Positions 18,798 to 27,149 of a stretch of 64,000 nt of DNA are shown here, piece by piece. The translations under genes were made by a program, and so were the position numbers. Position 1 is the first letter of the stretch, and the number at the start of each line of letters is the position of its first letter. The stretch spans positions 744,001 to 808,000 of the forward strand of contig CP053716.1 of NCBI GenBank assembly GCA_013201155.1, written 5' to 3'. Below the pieces are notes generated by a model that worked only from the letters and a program-made list of their open reading frames with translations, was not told the origin of the DNA and ran no database searches. Source of the DNA: Berryella wangjianweii. GTDB taxonomy: Bacteria; Actinomycetota; Coriobacteriia; Coriobacteriales; Eggerthellaceae.

Positions 18798-21365
18798 CTA
18801 ATAGGGGCGCTCAAGGTCGCAGCGCGCCTGGGCATCGGCGTCCAGGCCGAAGAACCTTCCCTGCCGGAAGCGCTCCAAGGCCACAAGGGCAATCATGCCC
18901 GCGTGGTCGCCGCAGGCGGAAAGCGGAGGCAGCACGAGACGCACCCCGCGCTGGTCGCAGGCTTGTTGATAGGCGGCGCGCAGCGCAGGATTGGCGGCCA
19001 CGCCGCCGCCAAGGCAGAACGTGGTCGCGCCCGTCTCCTCCAAGGCGCGCAGGGCCTTCGCCACCTGCACGTCGATCACCGCCTGCTGGAAGCTGGCGGC
19101 GATGTCGGGTACGTTCAGCGGGCGCCCCACCTCACGCTCCTTGCCGATGTACGACGTGACCGCCGTCTTCAGCCCCGACAGCGAGAAGTCAAGGTTTCCC
19201 GAGTGCAGCATGGCGCGCGGGAAGGCGATCGCGTCGGGATTTCCCTGCGCGGCCAGCCGCGAGATCACCGGGCCGCCGGGGTATCCCAGGCCCAGGGCCT
19301 TGGCCACTTTGTCGAACGCCTCGCCCACGGCGTCGTCGATCGTCTCGCCCAGCACGCGGTAGTCGCCCCAGTCGCGCACCTCCACCAGCAAGGTGTTGCC
19401 GCCGGACACAAGCGACGCCACCAAGGGCGGGCGCAGGTCGGCGGCGCCCAGCTTGTTGGCATGCAGATGGCCCTCCAGGTGGTTCACCCCGATGAAGGGC
19501 AGGCCCTGGGCCCAGGCGGCGCCCTTTGCGAAGGCCACGCCCACCACCAGGGCGCCCATGAGGCCGGGCGCGTAGGTAACGGCCACCGCGTCGAGGTCGG
19601 CCCACGCAAGGGGCCCCTGGCCCAGACGGGCGCCGGCTTGCTCCAGGCACTCCTCGCACACCCCGCAGATCGCCTCCACGTGCTTGCGGCTGGCGATCTC
19701 GGGCACCACGCCGCCGAAGCGCGCATGGAAATCGACCTGCGAGGCCACCACATCGGCAAGCAGGGTGCCCTCGCCGTCGATTACAGCGGCCCCCGTCTCG
19801 TCGCACGAGCTCTCGATGGCCAAGATCAGCGGGCGAACCGGACCCTCCACGGAGCCTGCGGCCATCGAGCGCGCATTCCCGACGACGGACGCGGCGGCAT
19901 CCGGGTCGCCATTCGCCGCTGCGGCGCTTACCTGATCGCGCAGGCTCATGCCGCCGGCGCGATGAGCGCCGATCGGCAGCGGCCCCGCCATGATCAGGGC
20001 ATCCTCGCCATCGGCATAGTAGCGCGGACGCACCCCGCCCGCCTGAAGCCCCAAGCTGCGATACAGGCCCTGAGCAGAGGCGTTCCCCGCGCGAACCTCC
20101 AGGCTGCAGCGCGCGGCACCCAGGTCGCGCGCATCGCGCGCGCAGCGCTCAAGCAGCTCGCGGGCGATGCCGTGACGGCGCATGTCGGGAGACACGCCCA
20201 CGCGCAGCACCTGCATCTCGCCATCCACCACCAGGCAGCCGGCGTATCCCACCACGCGCAGGTCGTCGAGGGGGACGGACTCCCCCGCGGCGTCGGCTCC
20301 CTCCGGTGCCAAGGCCACCCACCACACCCGGCCCGCCGCCGACAGCTCGGAGGCCAGCATGGGCTCCGACCAGGGGTCGCCGCTCATCACCGCGGCCTCG
20401 ATCGCGGCTACCGAAGACACGCGGTCGGCATCCAAGGGCCGATAGGCCACCCCGCTCACCGCCTGCCGCGCATCGATGGCGGCGCGTGCGTGCATGCTGC
20501 CCGCGCGCGCACCGGAAGCGCTCTGCACGCCGCTGACCAGATTGCGCGGCGCCGGCATAGCCAGACGCGCCCGCTCGGCCTCCTCGGCATCGGACAGGCG
20601 GGTGTACACCGGCAGCACCGCACCCGGGCGATGGGCCCGCGCGTCGAAAGGATGCGCCCCTCCCCCACGCCAGGCCGCCTCGGCGCAGGCCACGAGGCCC
20701 GCCCCTGTGGCGTTCCACAGCTCGCGCGGCAGGGGTGCGCCGCACGCGGAAAACAGCGCGGCATGCTTCGCCAGGCCGTCGCCCGTCAGCTGCAGGCCTG
20801 CGTCGCGCCAGCGCTCGGCTGCTGCGGGAGCCTTCAGCACGGCATCCGCCTCGCATCGCTCGACGCCCTGGTCGGTAAGGCGATAGCGCACGGGATACAC
20901 CTCGCCGCGCATGGCGTCGGCCACCACGCCCACCTCGCCGCGCACGCCGCTGATCTGGGCGTTGAAGGCGATGGCGTCGAGAGTGGACACGCCCACCAGC
21001 GCGCAGCCCGCCGCCTGCGCCATGCCCTTGGCCGTGGCCAGGGCGATTCGCACCCCGGTGAACGAGCCCGGGCCCCGCCCCACCACCACGCTGCCCACCT
21101 GATGCCGCTCGATTCCCAGCTGGTCCAGCAGGGCGCTCAGGCGCGGCAGCAACTGGGTGTTCGACGCGCGACGAGCGGCCACCAGCTGCTGGTCGATCAG
21201 ATGCAGCCCCTGGTCGGAAATGCGCGCGACGCCCAAGGTGACCATCTCGTTCGCCGAGTCCAGGGCCACCAGGTACGGACGGTCGGGGCTCGGGGCGTCT
21301 GAGGCAGGCGCAGCGCAGCGCGCCGCCGTGCGGCGCGCGTCAGAAAGGGAGGCGTCGTGGGTCAC
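18798..21365 (-). CDS. TsaB-RimI-TsaD fusion: tRNA threonylcarbamoyladenosine synthesis and protein N-acetyltransferase
   Basis: An 855-residue three-domain protein. Residues about 30-260 are TsaB (LVALDSANEMVTLGVA, GRGPGSFTGVRIALATAKGMA). Residues about 305-465 are a GNAT acetyltransferase of RimI type (VSPDMRRHGIARELLERC, NASAQGLYRSLGL). Residues about 512-855 are TsaD/Kae1 (LAIESSCDETGAAVI; metal-binding H629 and H633 in NHLEGHLHA; SGGNTLL; GGGVAANPALR). TsaB and TsaD together transfer threonylcarbamoyl to A37 of ANN-decoding tRNAs. The start is the GTG at 21363-21365, which overlaps the tsaE TGA by 4 nt (GTGA). The frame is unbroken across both linkers, so this is a true fusion, not an assembly join. 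Confidence 0.93.
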   Translation of the reverse strand: MTHDASLSDARRTAARCAAPASDAPSPDRPYLVALDSANEMVTLGVARISDQGLHLIDQQLVAARRASNTQLLPRLSALLDQLGIERHQVGSVVVGRGPGSFTGVRIALATAKGMAQAAGCALVGVSTLDAIAFNAQISGVRGEVGVVADAMRGEVYPVRYRLTDQGVERCEADAVLKAPAAAERWRDAGLQLTGDGLAKHAALFSACGAPLPRELWNATGAGLVACAEAAWRGGGAHPFDARAHRPGAVLPVYTRLSDAEEAERARLAMPAPRNLVSGVQSASGARAGSMHARAAIDARQAVSGVAYRPLDADRVSSVAAIEAAVMSGDPWSEPMLASELSAAGRVWWVALAPEGADAAGESVPLDDLRVVGYAGCLVVDGEMQVLRVGVSPDMRRHGIARELLERCARDARDLGAARCSLEVRAGNASAQGLYRSLGLQAGGVRPRYYADGEDALIMAGPLPIGAHRAGGMSLRDQVSAAAANGDPDAAASVVGNARSMAAGSVEGPVRPLILAIESSCDETGAAVIDGEGTLLADVVASQVDFHARFGGVVPEIASRKHVEAICGVCEECLEQAGARLGQGPLAWADLDAVAVTYAPGLMGALVVGVAFAKGAAWAQGLPFIGVNHLEGHLHANKLGAADLRPPLVASLVSGGNTLLVEVRDWGDYRVLGETIDDAVGEAFDKVAKALGLGYPGGPVISRLAAQGNPDAIAFPRAMLHSGNLDFSLSGLKTAVTSYIGKEREVGRPLNVPDIAASFQQAVIDVQVAKALRALEETGATTFCLGGGVAANPALRAAYQQACDQRGVRLVLPPLSACGDHAGMIALVALERFRQGRFFGLDADAQARCDLERPY

Positions 21366-21877
21366 GAGAAGTCCCCCGGCACCTTCGTCAAGCGCGAGGT
21401 GGAGTCGGAGCCCCACACCGTCAGCAGCGAGCGGGCACGCTGGCCGTAGGCGTGCACGCGCACGCGGCGGCTCTCGTCGTCCTCGATGGTGATGTCCACC
21501 TCCAGAAACGCGTAGCCCAGGCACCCGGGGAACTTCTCGCCCCATTCCACGAAGCAGGCGCCGTCGCCGTCAAGCGTCTCGTAGAAGCCGATGTCCTCCA
21601 GCTCGGCCTCGTCCTCAAGCCGGTACAGGTCGAAGTGAAACAGCGGCAGGCCGCCCGAGTGGTAGCTGAGCAAGATGTTGAAGGTGGGGCTGATCACGTT
21701 CTCGGCCACGCCCAGGCTTTGGGCCACCCCCTGCACGAACAGGGTCTTGCCGGCTCCCAGATCGCCCTTCATCAGCACCACGTCGCCCGGGCGCAGATAG
21801 CCCGACAGGGTGCCGGCCAACTGACGCACGTCGTCGGCCGTGTTGCACGTGCGCATGTAGGTAAGCCCGCAGGCCAT
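21362..21877 (-). CDS. tsaE: tRNA threonylcarbamoyladenosine biosynthesis ATPase TsaE
   Basis: A 171-residue P-loop ATPase that drives turnover of the TsaB-TsaD complex. Walker A is GDLGAGKTLFVQGVA (about residues 38-52). It is followed by SPTFNILLSYHSGGLPLFHFDLYRL and FVEWGEKFPG, both diagnostic of the family. A C-terminal extension of about 35 residues, rich in Arg and Ser, goes beyond the usual domain. The gene sits between coaX (its ATG abuts the coaX TAG) and the tsaB-rimI-tsaD fusion, with which it overlaps by 4 nt, so stoichiometric expression of all three activities is likely. Confidence 0.95.
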   Translation of the reverse strand: MACGLTYMRTCNTADDVRQLAGTLSGYLRPGDVVLMKGDLGAGKTLFVQGVAQSLGVAENVISPTFNILLSYHSGGLPLFHFDLYRLEDEAELEDIGFYETLDGDGACFVEWGEKFPGCLGYAFLEVDITIEDDESRRVRVHAYGQRARSLLTVWGSDSTSRLTKVPGDFS

Positions 21878-22660
21878 CTAGACCTCCTTCTGAGAAACGG
21901 CAAGCCGATGAATCAGGCGCAGGCCCTCCAACGTCAGGTTGGGAACCTCCTGCATCGGCGTGCTCATGTGCGGCATGATGCGCCCGGCAAGCCCGCCGGT
22001 TGCCAGCACGCGCGCCGGATAGCCCAGCTCGCGGAAGATGCGCCTCAGCAGACCGTCCACGCGGTCGGCCTCGCCGTACACGATGCCCGCCTGAACGGCC
22101 TGCACGGTGGTGCCGCCGATCGCGACGCCGGGGCCGACCAGCTCGGTCTCGCCCAGCTTGGTGGCGCGCGAGAACAGGGCCGCCGCAGACGACTCCAGGC
22201 CGGGGGCGATCACGCCGCCGCGAAAGCGCCCATCGGCATCGATCACCTCGATGTTGGTCGCGGTGCCGAAGTCAACCACCACCACCGGCGCGCCGTACCG
22301 ATGAACCGCCGCCACGGCATCGGCCACGCGGTCGGCGCCGATCTCGGCCGGGTTGGCATACGAGCTTGCGAACAGCTCGCCCGCCGCCGACGCGCTGCAC
22401 ACCACGGGGTCGGAGCCCACCACGCGCCGCAACGCCGCCGCCCAGGCTCCGGTAAGCGGGGGCACCACCGAGGCCAGCGCCGCACCGAAGCCCCGACAGT
22501 CCGTGATGCCCTCGTGGTTGATCAGCGAGGTAAGCTTCAGTCGGATCTCGTCGGCGGTATGCACGCGATTGGTGGCAAGCCGCCACATGTGCCGCAGATC
22601 GTCGCCTTCGTACAGGCCGATGACCGTCTGAGTATTCCCCACGTCGATGGCGAAAAGCAT
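21878..22660 (-). CDS. coaX: Type III pantothenate kinase
   Basis: A 260-residue ASKHA-fold kinase that phosphorylates pantothenate in the first step of coenzyme A synthesis. It has the phosphate-1 motif MLFAIDVGNTQTVIGLY, the pantothenate pocket GADRVADAVAAVHRYG, the phosphate-2 motif VVDFGTATNIEVID, and GGVIAPGLESSAAALFSRA. ATGGLAGRI follows near the C-terminus. The length is normal. It is the first gene of coaX-tsaE-tsaB/rimI/tsaD and lies divergently from the response regulator, with a TATAAT box about 60 nt upstream. Confidence 0.96.
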   Translation of the reverse strand: MLFAIDVGNTQTVIGLYEGDDLRHMWRLATNRVHTADEIRLKLTSLINHEGITDCRGFGAALASVVPPLTGAWAAALRRVVGSDPVVCSASAAGELFASSYANPAEIGADRVADAVAAVHRYGAPVVVVDFGTATNIEVIDADGRFRGGVIAPGLESSAAALFSRATKLGETELVGPGVAIGGTTVQAVQAGIVYGEADRVDGLLRRIFRELGYPARVLATGGLAGRIMPHMSTPMQEVPNLTLEGLRLIHRLAVSQKEV

Positions 22661-22719
22661 CAGTCTTCCTTCTACAGCGCGGCCAGACGCGAATACGCCC
22701 GACGAAGTAAATAAGGGGT

Positions 22720-22725
22720 ATTATA
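22720..22725 (-). promoter_or_regulatory. coaX operon -10 box
   Basis: A perfect TATAAT on the minus strand, about 60 nt upstream of the coaX ATG, in the 135-nt gap shared with the divergent response regulator gene. The -35 is weak. Confidence 0.5.
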
Positions 22726-22795
22726 GCAACTGTCCACTGAGCGCCGAGCCACCGCGCGCCGGCGCAAACCATCGACGAGTTTATGAGGAGAGCAT

Positions 22796-23491
22796 ATGAG
22801 TGACGCCCCCAAGCGCGTGCTCGTCGTCGACGACGAGGCCTCGATCACGGAATTCGTGGGCTATGCCCTCAAACGCGAAGGATACGCCGTTGAGACCAGC
22901 GCCAACGGAGAAGACGCCCTGAACCTGGCGCGCAAGAACACCTACGACCTGTTCATTCTCGACATCATGCTGCCCGGCATGGACGGCTACGAGCTGTGCC
23001 GCCGCGTGAGGTCGGTCAGCGCCGCGCCGGTTCTGTTCCTGTCGGCGCGCGACACCGAGCTGGACAAGGTGGTGGGGCTTGAGATCGGCGGAGACGACTA
23101 CCTGGCCAAGCCCTTCGGCGTGCGCGAGCTGATCGCCCGCGTGCACGCCCTGCTGCGCCGCGGCGCCGGAGGCGACTTCCCCAGCGCCTCGCGCGCCATC
23201 ACGGCAAGCGGCATCACCCTGGACGAAGACGCCCACACGGCGTCGGGCGAGAAGGGGGCCCTGGACCTGACCCCGCGCGAGTTCGAGCTGCTTGCCAGCC
23301 TGATGAAGCAGGCCGGCAAGGTGGTGTCGCGCGAGGATCTGCTGCGCGATGCCTGGGGCTGGGAATACCTCACCGAAACCAAGACGGTCGATACCCACAT
23401 CAAGCGCCTGCGCGACAAGATCGAGAAGGCCGGCTACGACCCCGCCCTGGTGGAGACGGTGCGCGGCTACGGCTATCGCTTCCGCCCGTAG
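22796..23491 (+). CDS. OmpR/PhoB-family response regulator
   Basis: A 231-residue two-component regulator. The receiver domain (1-120) has the acidic pocket D12 D13, the phospho-acceptor D56 in LFILDIMLPGMDGYE, a Ser/Thr switch in LFLSARD and K in YLAKPFG. The C-terminal winged helix (130-231) has LTPREFELLASLMKQAGKVVSREDLL and VDTHIKRLRDKIEKAG, ending VRGYGYRF. It should bind DNA as a dimer after phosphorylation by the kinase encoded 63 nt downstream. GAGGAG precedes the ATG. The input signal is unknown; it is not adjacent to the pst genes. Confidence 0.94.
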   Translation: MSDAPKRVLVVDDEASITEFVGYALKREGYAVETSANGEDALNLARKNTYDLFILDIMLPGMDGYELCRRVRSVSAAPVLFLSARDTELDKVVGLEIGGDDYLAKPFGVRELIARVHALLRRGAGGDFPSASRAITASGITLDEDAHTASGEKGALDLTPREFELLASLMKQAGKVVSREDLLRDAWGWEYLTETKTVDTHIKRLRDKIEKAGYDPALVETVRGYGYRFRP

Positions 23492-23520
23492 GCGAGGCGC
23501 CGCCAACCGCACGACAAACC

Positions 23521-23547
23521 GAGGCGGCGTCTGCGGGCGCCGCCCTC
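23521..23547 (+). other. GC-rich hairpin between response regulator and histidine kinase genes
   Basis: GGCGGCG (23523-23529) pairs with CGCCGCC (23538-23544), leaving about eight loop bases, and ends 8 nt before the kinase ATG. No SD lies between the hairpin and the ATG. It may damp kinase translation or act as a weak attenuator, giving more regulator than kinase. Confidence 0.45.
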
Positions 23548-23554
23548 GTCGTTC

Positions 23555-24598
23555 ATGAAAGGCCCGCACATCAAGCGCCTGCAAACATACTTCGCCCTGC
23601 TGGCCACCTTGCTGACCCTGCTGTCGGGAGCGCTGATCATGGTGGTGTCCACCACGTTCTTCGGGGTTCCGCTGCGCACGATTCTGCTGCTGGTTCCCGC
23701 GGGGCTGCTGACCCTCGCCCTGTCGCTGGCGATCGGGCACTTCCTGTCGGAGCCCCTGACGGTGCTGGTGCGCAAGGTGACGGCCCATCAGCAGGGCGTG
23801 AAGGTGAGCTTCACTCCCGACGGCTATCTGCAGGAGGCCGACGAGCTGGCCCTAACCATCGGCGCGCTGATCAAGCGCAGCGACTCGCAGAACGCCGACT
23901 TGGTGCGCAAGGAGCGCCGGCAGTCGGAGTTCGTCAGCGACGCCGCGCACGAGCTGCGCACGCCCCTGACGGCGATTCGCGGCACAGCCGAGATGCTGCA
24001 GGATCCCGACCTTCCCGACGAGCTGCGCGAAAAATTCGGGCAGACGATCATAGCGGAGAGCACGCGCCTGTCCGACCTGGTGAACGACCTGCTATCGCTG
24101 ACACGACTGGAAAACGACGGCGACCGCTACCAGCTGTCGCGCATCAATCTGCGCGACATCGCCACCAACGTGGTGGACACCCTGCAGCCGATCCTGCTTG
24201 ACCGACAGGCCAACGTGCAGGTGACCGGCGAGGCCCCCGACGTGCTGGGCAACGCCGACCGCCTGAAGCAGGCCCTGACCAACCTGGTGGAGAACGCGTC
24301 GCGCTTCATCGAGCCGGGCGGGCGCATCGAAATCGAGCTGTGCGGCATGCGCGGCAACTCGGTAATCCAGGTGGCCGATGACGGCACGGGGTTCGGCGAC
24401 GTGGACCCGAAGCTGCTGTTCGGGCGCTTCTACCGAACCGACGCCTCGCGTGCGCGCTCGACAGGCGGCACCGGGCTGGGCCTGTCGATCGTGAAGACCA
24501 TCATCGAGCAGCACGACGGCACCATCGAGGCCTTCAACCGCGCCACCGGCGGGGCCTGCTTCATCGCGGCCATCCCCTCGATCGTCGAGGCCGACTAG
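23555..24598 (+). CDS. Sensor histidine kinase
   Basis: A 347-residue membrane kinase. Two adjacent N-terminal spans (about 12-34 and 40-60) leave almost no extracellular loop, so sensing is probably within the membrane or through a partner. A HAMP-like stretch follows. The H-box is FVSDAAHELRTPLTAIRGTAE, the N-box LTNLVENASRFI, and the ATP site has VADDGTGFG, LFGRFYRTD and GGTGLGLSIVKTI. It should phosphorylate the response regulator encoded immediately upstream. The ATG at 23555 has no clear SD and no better in-frame start is present. The end overlaps the convergent bioY gene by 4 nt. Confidence 0.92.
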   Translation: MKGPHIKRLQTYFALLATLLTLLSGALIMVVSTTFFGVPLRTILLLVPAGLLTLALSLAIGHFLSEPLTVLVRKVTAHQQGVKVSFTPDGYLQEADELALTIGALIKRSDSQNADLVRKERRQSEFVSDAAHELRTPLTAIRGTAEMLQDPDLPDELREKFGQTIIAESTRLSDLVNDLLSLTRLENDGDRYQLSRINLRDIATNVVDTLQPILLDRQANVQVTGEAPDVLGNADRLKQALTNLVENASRFIEPGGRIEIELCGMRGNSVIQVADDGTGFGDVDPKLLFGRFYRTDASRARSTGGTGLGLSIVKTIIEQHDGTIEAFNRATGGACFIAAIPSIVEAD

Positions 24599-25182
24599 CG
24601 CGCGTCGGCCCCGTGACCCAGGGAAACCCGGCGCGCGCGAACCACCGCGCGTGCGGTCGCCGTGGCCGCCGCCAGCTTGATCAGGTCAACCACGATGAAC
24701 GGCGCCACCGCGGCGGCCAAGGCGGCCTCAAGCGACATGCCCATCACCAGCATCAGCTGAGCGGTTCCGCACGCGTACGCCACCGCCACGAAGGACAGCC
24801 CCGCCAGAGCACAGCCCAGCGCGTTGTCCATGCCGCTGCGGCGCAGCAGGTGCAGAAGCGCTGCCGCTCCGATTGCGGCAACCAGAAAACCCCAGATGAA
24901 TCCACCCGTCGGCCCCATAAGCACGCCAATGCCCCCACGCATTCCCGAGAACACCGGAGCACCCAGGGCACCCAGGGCAACGTAGCCGGCAACCGCCGCC
25001 ACGCACTGACGCGGCTCAAGCGCCATGACGGCGAACATGAGCGCGAACAGCTGCAGCGTGAAGGGGATGGGGCCCAGGGGGATGGTGACCCAGGCGGACA
25101 CCGCGATGATGGCGATCGTGAGGGCGATCACGGCGAGGTCGCGGGTGCGCTCGCGGGTCGAGGCTGCAGAACGCAAGGGCAT
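24595..25182 (-). CDS. bioY: Biotin transporter S-component BioY
   Basis: A 195-residue integral membrane protein that captures biotin for an energy-coupling-factor importer. The motif GPIPFTLQLFALMFAVMALEPRQ and GGIGVLMGPTGGFIWGFLVA (family GxxGxxxGPTGGYL) are characteristic, with six hydrophobic spans. The ATG at 25180-25182 (MPLRSAAS) has AAGGAG 8 nt upstream; a 35-codon upstream extension contains the promoter region and is rejected. EcfA and EcfT genes are not adjacent, so it would share the group II ECF module or act alone. No biotin riboswitch or clear BirA operator was recognised upstream. Confidence 0.93.
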   Translation of the reverse strand: MPLRSAASTRERTRDLAVIALTIAIIAVSAWVTIPLGPIPFTLQLFALMFAVMALEPRQCVAAVAGYVALGALGAPVFSGMRGGIGVLMGPTGGFIWGFLVAAIGAAALLHLLRRSGMDNALGCALAGLSFVAVAYACGTAQLMLVMGMSLEAALAAAVAPFIVVDLIKLAAATATARAVVRARRVSLGHGADAR

Positions 25183-25329
25183 GGCGTGCTCCTTTCTTCG
25201 GAAAGCTTCAGAAGACCGCTCCATAGTAAAGCAGCGCGAAGGCAGGGCCTGCGAAGCCCGAAGGCAAGCGCTCTTTTTAACGGCCATGAAGCATAACGAG
25301 AAATGCGCTTGTGATCCGCGAGCGCGCGC

Positions 25330-26802
25330 TCAGCCCGAGGGCAGACGCCGAAGCCTTCTGACCTCGCGCAGCAGGAAGGCAACCGTGACCACGGTTGCCA
25401 GCGCGTCCGACCCCGGTGCGGCGAAGTACACGGCATCCAGGCCGGTTATCTGCGGAATCAGCGCGGGCAACGCCACCGGCAAAGCGAACATCAGCGGAAT
25501 CAGGAACAGGATCTGACGCGAGGTGGAAAGCGCCACCGCCCTCAGCGGCTGCCCGGTGGCCTGGAAGTAGTTGGCGCCCACGACCTGGATTCCCACCACC
25601 GGCAGCATCATGAGGTACACGCGCAGGGCGAAGGCCGTGAACTCGGCCAGGCGGGGATCGGCGATGCCGAACAGGGTGACGATCACCTCGGCCTGCAGGT
25701 GCACCAGCAGCCACATGAGGGTGCCCAGCACTGCCGCCGTACCCAGGCCGAATCGCAGCGTGGCACGCACGCGCCGATACAGGCGCGCGCCGTAGTTGTA
25801 GCCCAGAAGCGGCTGGATGGCCGTGGATATGCCCACCAAAGGCAGCACGGTGAAGATCGCCACGCGCTGCACCACGCCACCCGTGGCCAGGGCCTCGGTG
25901 GAGCCCAGCGGGGTCTGGGCGCCGTAGGTCACGAACAGCATGTTGGCCGCCACCGCCACCAGCGCGGCCCCCACCTGCACCGCGAAGGTGGGCAGGCCCA
26001 GGGCCAGCATCGAGGCCATCATCCGCGGACGGGGAGCCAGACTGGCCCAGGTCAGCCTGAGCGGAGCCTTGCGCGACACGGTGAAGAAGGCCAGCACCAG
26101 CGCAGCCGAGGCCCCCTGGCCGGCCAGGGTGGCGAAGGCGCTTCCGCGCACTCCCCAACCCCACTCAAGCACGAACAGGTAGTTCAGCACGATGCACACG
26201 AACGTGCCTATCACCATGGTGAACAGCGCACGCGTGGGAGCCCCCACGGTGCGGATGAAGTTGTTCAGGGCCATGGCGACGGTCTGCAGCACCACACCCA
26301 ACGCCAGAATGTAGATGAACTCGCGCGCTTCGCGGTACGAATCGGCCGTGGCGCTGGAAAGCGACAGCACGGCGTCCATCACCGGCGCAACGGAGAGCGC
26401 CGCCGCCAGGATCACCCACATGATGATCGACAGCAGAAAGGTATTTCCCAGGATGCGCTCGGCCTCGTCGCGACGCCCCTCGCCCAGGCGCAGGGCGCAC
26501 AGCGCGTTTCCGCCTGCGCCGATCAGCAGGCTGAGCGCCAGGAACACCACCATGATCGGCTGGGCCACCGCCATGGCCGACAGCCCCACCGCACCCAGGG
26601 CCTGCCCCAGGAACACCGAGTCGATCACGTTGTAGGCACCACTGACCAGCATGCCTGCAATCGCGGGCACGGCGAACTCGGCCACCAGCCCGGGAATGGA
26701 GGCCGTTCCCATGCGCGCGATTCGCGCCTGGTTGCCCCCGCGAGGCACGGCGGCAAGCCGGGAGGGGACGGCAGCGCGCGACGAACTCCCCCGCTCAGCC
26801 AT
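25330..26802 (-). CDS. MATE-family multidrug or toxin efflux protein
   Basis: A 490-residue, roughly 12-span exporter of the MATE/DinF superfamily that uses an ion gradient. Two homologous halves are visible: PAIAGMLVSGAYNVIDSVFLGQALG in the first and GLPTFAVQVGAALVAVAANMLF with QPLLGYNYGARLYRR in the second, both typical of the bacterial NorM/YeeO-like branch. The start is the ATG at 26800-26802, with AGGAGG 7 nt upstream, not the earlier Met 18 codons up. The N-terminal 45 residues are hydrophilic and Ser/Arg-rich. It stands alone between bioY and mfd. The substrate cannot be inferred. Confidence 0.92.
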   Translation of the reverse strand: MAERGSSSRAAVPSRLAAVPRGGNQARIARMGTASIPGLVAEFAVPAIAGMLVSGAYNVIDSVFLGQALGAVGLSAMAVAQPIMVVFLALSLLIGAGGNALCALRLGEGRRDEAERILGNTFLLSIIMWVILAAALSVAPVMDAVLSLSSATADSYREAREFIYILALGVVLQTVAMALNNFIRTVGAPTRALFTMVIGTFVCIVLNYLFVLEWGWGVRGSAFATLAGQGASAALVLAFFTVSRKAPLRLTWASLAPRPRMMASMLALGLPTFAVQVGAALVAVAANMLFVTYGAQTPLGSTEALATGGVVQRVAIFTVLPLVGISTAIQPLLGYNYGARLYRRVRATLRFGLGTAAVLGTLMWLLVHLQAEVIVTLFGIADPRLAEFTAFALRVYLMMLPVVGIQVVGANYFQATGQPLRAVALSTSRQILFLIPLMFALPVALPALIPQITGLDAVYFAAPGSDALATVVTVAFLLREVRRLRRLPSG

Positions 26803-27149
26803 CGCATGCCTCCTTCCGTGCAGCCAACCGCCAACCCACATGCCGCGCACGCACAACCGCCGCGTCCACCGCGTCTGCGCGCGCGGGCCAGCTCCCTACC
26901 CTACCACCTTGCCGGCCCGACTCAAGTCCCCAAGAAGGATCCAGGGCGCCCCGCCCTGCCGACGTGCCTCAGACCCCGGGGAATCCAGGGTGCGCCCCCG
27001 CGCCGCGCCAAGGCCGCACGGCGCAGCAGCCGGCGGCGCGTCGTCCCGTCGCATCGCCGAGGGCACCGCCGGGGACACCGCCGGCCATCGTCGAGGGCGC
27101 CACCGCGCAGTGCACGGCCCTTCCGACACCGCTGCGCAGCGTGCGACCC
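26803..27149. other. Intergenic region between MATE gene and mfd
   Basis: About 350 nt of very GC-rich sequence. It contains the end of the mfd transcript and the MATE promoter. Frames here are Arg/Pro/Ala-rich artefacts. I see no clear hairpin with a T-tract. Confidence 0.4.

Noticed and set aside
18553..18801. Arg-rich plus-strand frame next to the tsa fusion gene
   Set aside because: It is a translation of GGGGCG-type low-complexity DNA with no SD or conserved feature.
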